From the NCBI GenBank assembly GCA_018697195.1, contig CM031858.1, positions 78,623,133-78,687,132 of the forward strand: a stretch of 64,000 nucleotides of DNA. The letters are read 5' to 3'. The position numbers and the translations under genes were made by a program. Positions 63,201 to 64,000 of the stretch are shown here, piece by piece (within the stretch, counting starts at the first letter, position 1; every line of letters begins with the position of its first letter). Source of the DNA: Certhia americana (Eukaryota; Chordata; Aves; Passeriformes; Certhiidae). The notes under the pieces are model-generated. The model was not told the origin of the DNA, searched no databases, and saw nothing but the letters and a program-made list of their open reading frames with translations.

Positions 63201-64000
63201 GACCAAGGAAAGCATTCCTCTTTGGTTACTGCAAGATTCCATATCTGAATGCAAGAGATTAAATACTAAAATTTGTCCAGAATGCTGTTATAAAACTTGG
63301 TTAGTGGCAACTTCAGAGTCACATTGCTTTGGAGATGATGGTGCAAATTACGTCCAATGGCGAAAACAGTTGTGATACAAGCTGCTCATAGATCTTCATA
63401 TTTCTTTGGTTGCTTTAAGTCTCCATAACGCCCTACACTGTTCTCCTACGCACTATCACCCTTAGCACTTATTCCTAGTATTTCCATTGAAATTTCCAGA
63501 AATGCTCTGAGGCATTTTCCTCCCTGCCCTCATCACAGCATTTGCAGCACACAAATATGCACAGCCTGGCTTGTCCCTTAAGTATACTTTCTGTTTTAAG
63601 ACACTATTGTTCTTCACATACAAACATATAATTTGCCAGACACTAATTTCTTTCTCAAGCCATAATATCTTTAGCATATTTAAAGGCAACTCCACAAACT
63701 TTATATGCTGGGCTAGTGCATCATTAACTTTTTCAGGGATGCTATTAACATCTCTTTCTGAAGAACACATGGAAGAGCTTTTGCCCATTTGGAAATTCTG
63801 TGTGGAGCCAAGCTTTCCACACTTAGTGGAAGCTCTCAGGTTTCTGGGAGCCTCCAGTTTGAATGATTACACCCAGACTTGTCATAAACAGTTGCTTCAG
63901 CTTCTGCAGTGAGGCACAGGGAAGAAAATGATGGTGCATCCATAATTTGCTCTGATGTTGTAACATTTCCACCAAAGTGTGAAAAAAAAAAAAAATCTTG
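57244..64000. other. Intronic stretch, no exon recognised
   Basis: This contains a possible CR1 tail at 59385 and poly(A) runs near 58422, 59942 and 63978. Motif-dense blocks lie at about 58920-59060 and 60470-60790. A minus-strand frame of 143 codons (57658-58089) has no recognisable domain. Confidence 0.6.
59385..59475 (+). mobile_element. Possible CR1 tail, sense orientation
   Basis: 'ctctacaactccctgac', then 'gatgatctcacagatc' and 'aatgattctgtgataa', resemble the sense 3' end of CR1 with its ATTCTGTG terminal octamer. The copy is short and diverged, so this is tentative. Confidence 0.35.

Larger units (their letters stand above)
35368..64000 (-). other. FBXL7: Part of the long FBXL7 upstream intron
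   Basis: The phase-1 acceptor at 35368-35369 requires an upstream exon ending in the first base of an Asp codon. A read-through to position 64000 for the roughly 42-residue N-terminal segment (a serine-rich stretch plus a basic 'TPTKAQK'-like stretch is expected from the family) did not reveal it. The remainder of the window is therefore interpreted as intron. It holds a duplication copy, one SINE, two clear CR1 copies, a possible third CR1 tail, homopolymer tracts and otherwise unique AT-rich DNA. FBXL7 is a very large gene in vertebrates, which fits. A short missed exon cannot be excluded. Confidence 0.7.

Noticed and set aside
35368..64000. Search for the upstream FBXL7 coding exon(s) encoding about residues 1-42
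   Set aside because: No segment resembling the serine-rich N-terminal coding sequence with a phase-1 donor was found by eye; a tBLASTn with the orthologue would settle it.
1..64000. CRISPR arrays, operons, riboswitches, phage or IS elements
   Set aside because: No regularly spaced repeats, prokaryotic ribosome sites or gene density; all evidence is for avian nuclear DNA.

Overview
This is nuclear DNA from a bird, most likely a songbird (passerine). Four things point to this: a spliced vertebrate gene (FBXL7) whose two exons in the window encode an almost mammal-identical protein; several CR1 LINE copies, the dominant retroposon of birds; LTRs of avian endogenous-retrovirus type; and one tRNA-headed, CR1-tailed SINE of the kind I know from zebra finch and other passerines. 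There are no bacterial-style genes, operons, phage or CRISPR arrays. Nearly all open frames in the six-frame view are chance frames in intergenic, intronic or repeat DNA.

Layout. The only confident protein-coding gene is FBXL7, on the minus strand. Its last coding exon is 29192-29928 (C-terminal leucine-rich repeats, then stop) and the preceding exon is 34756-35367 (serine-rich linker, F-box, first leucine-rich repeats). They are joined by an intron of 4,827 bp with GT-AG ends. Together they account for residues 43-491 of a protein that would be 491 residues long, the length I recall for mammalian FBXL7. The 5' coding exon(s) for about 42 residues were not found and probably lie beyond position 64000, so 35368-64000 is read as part of a long upstream intron. 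The 3' UTR runs leftwards from 29191; the best poly(A) signal I see is at 26840-26845. Positions 1 to about 26800 are the intergenic region downstream of the gene.

Repeats. Between about 1280 and 3600 there is a nested structure: an antisense CR1 (with a remnant of its reverse transcriptase) is split by an ERV-type LTR and followed by a second LTR-like repeat. Further CR1 copies are at 5236, 10510, 44576 and 56867, a much older one is probable at about 20270, and the SINE is at 41440. Low-complexity tracts include two (TA)n blocks and long A/T runs.

Points worth following up. A 39-bp-arm near-perfect palindrome at 17313-17398 could be a miRNA-like hairpin or a tiny MITE. A pair of about 95% identical direct repeats of 211 and 225 bp (34144-34354 and 37186-37410) flanks the F-box exon. 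That exon is 612 bp with symmetrical phase, so its skipping or deletion would keep the reading frame while removing the F-box. The last exon is very CpG-rich. Several non-coding blocks look constrained by eye, but this was not tested. I saw no evidence of an undescribed multi-gene system.
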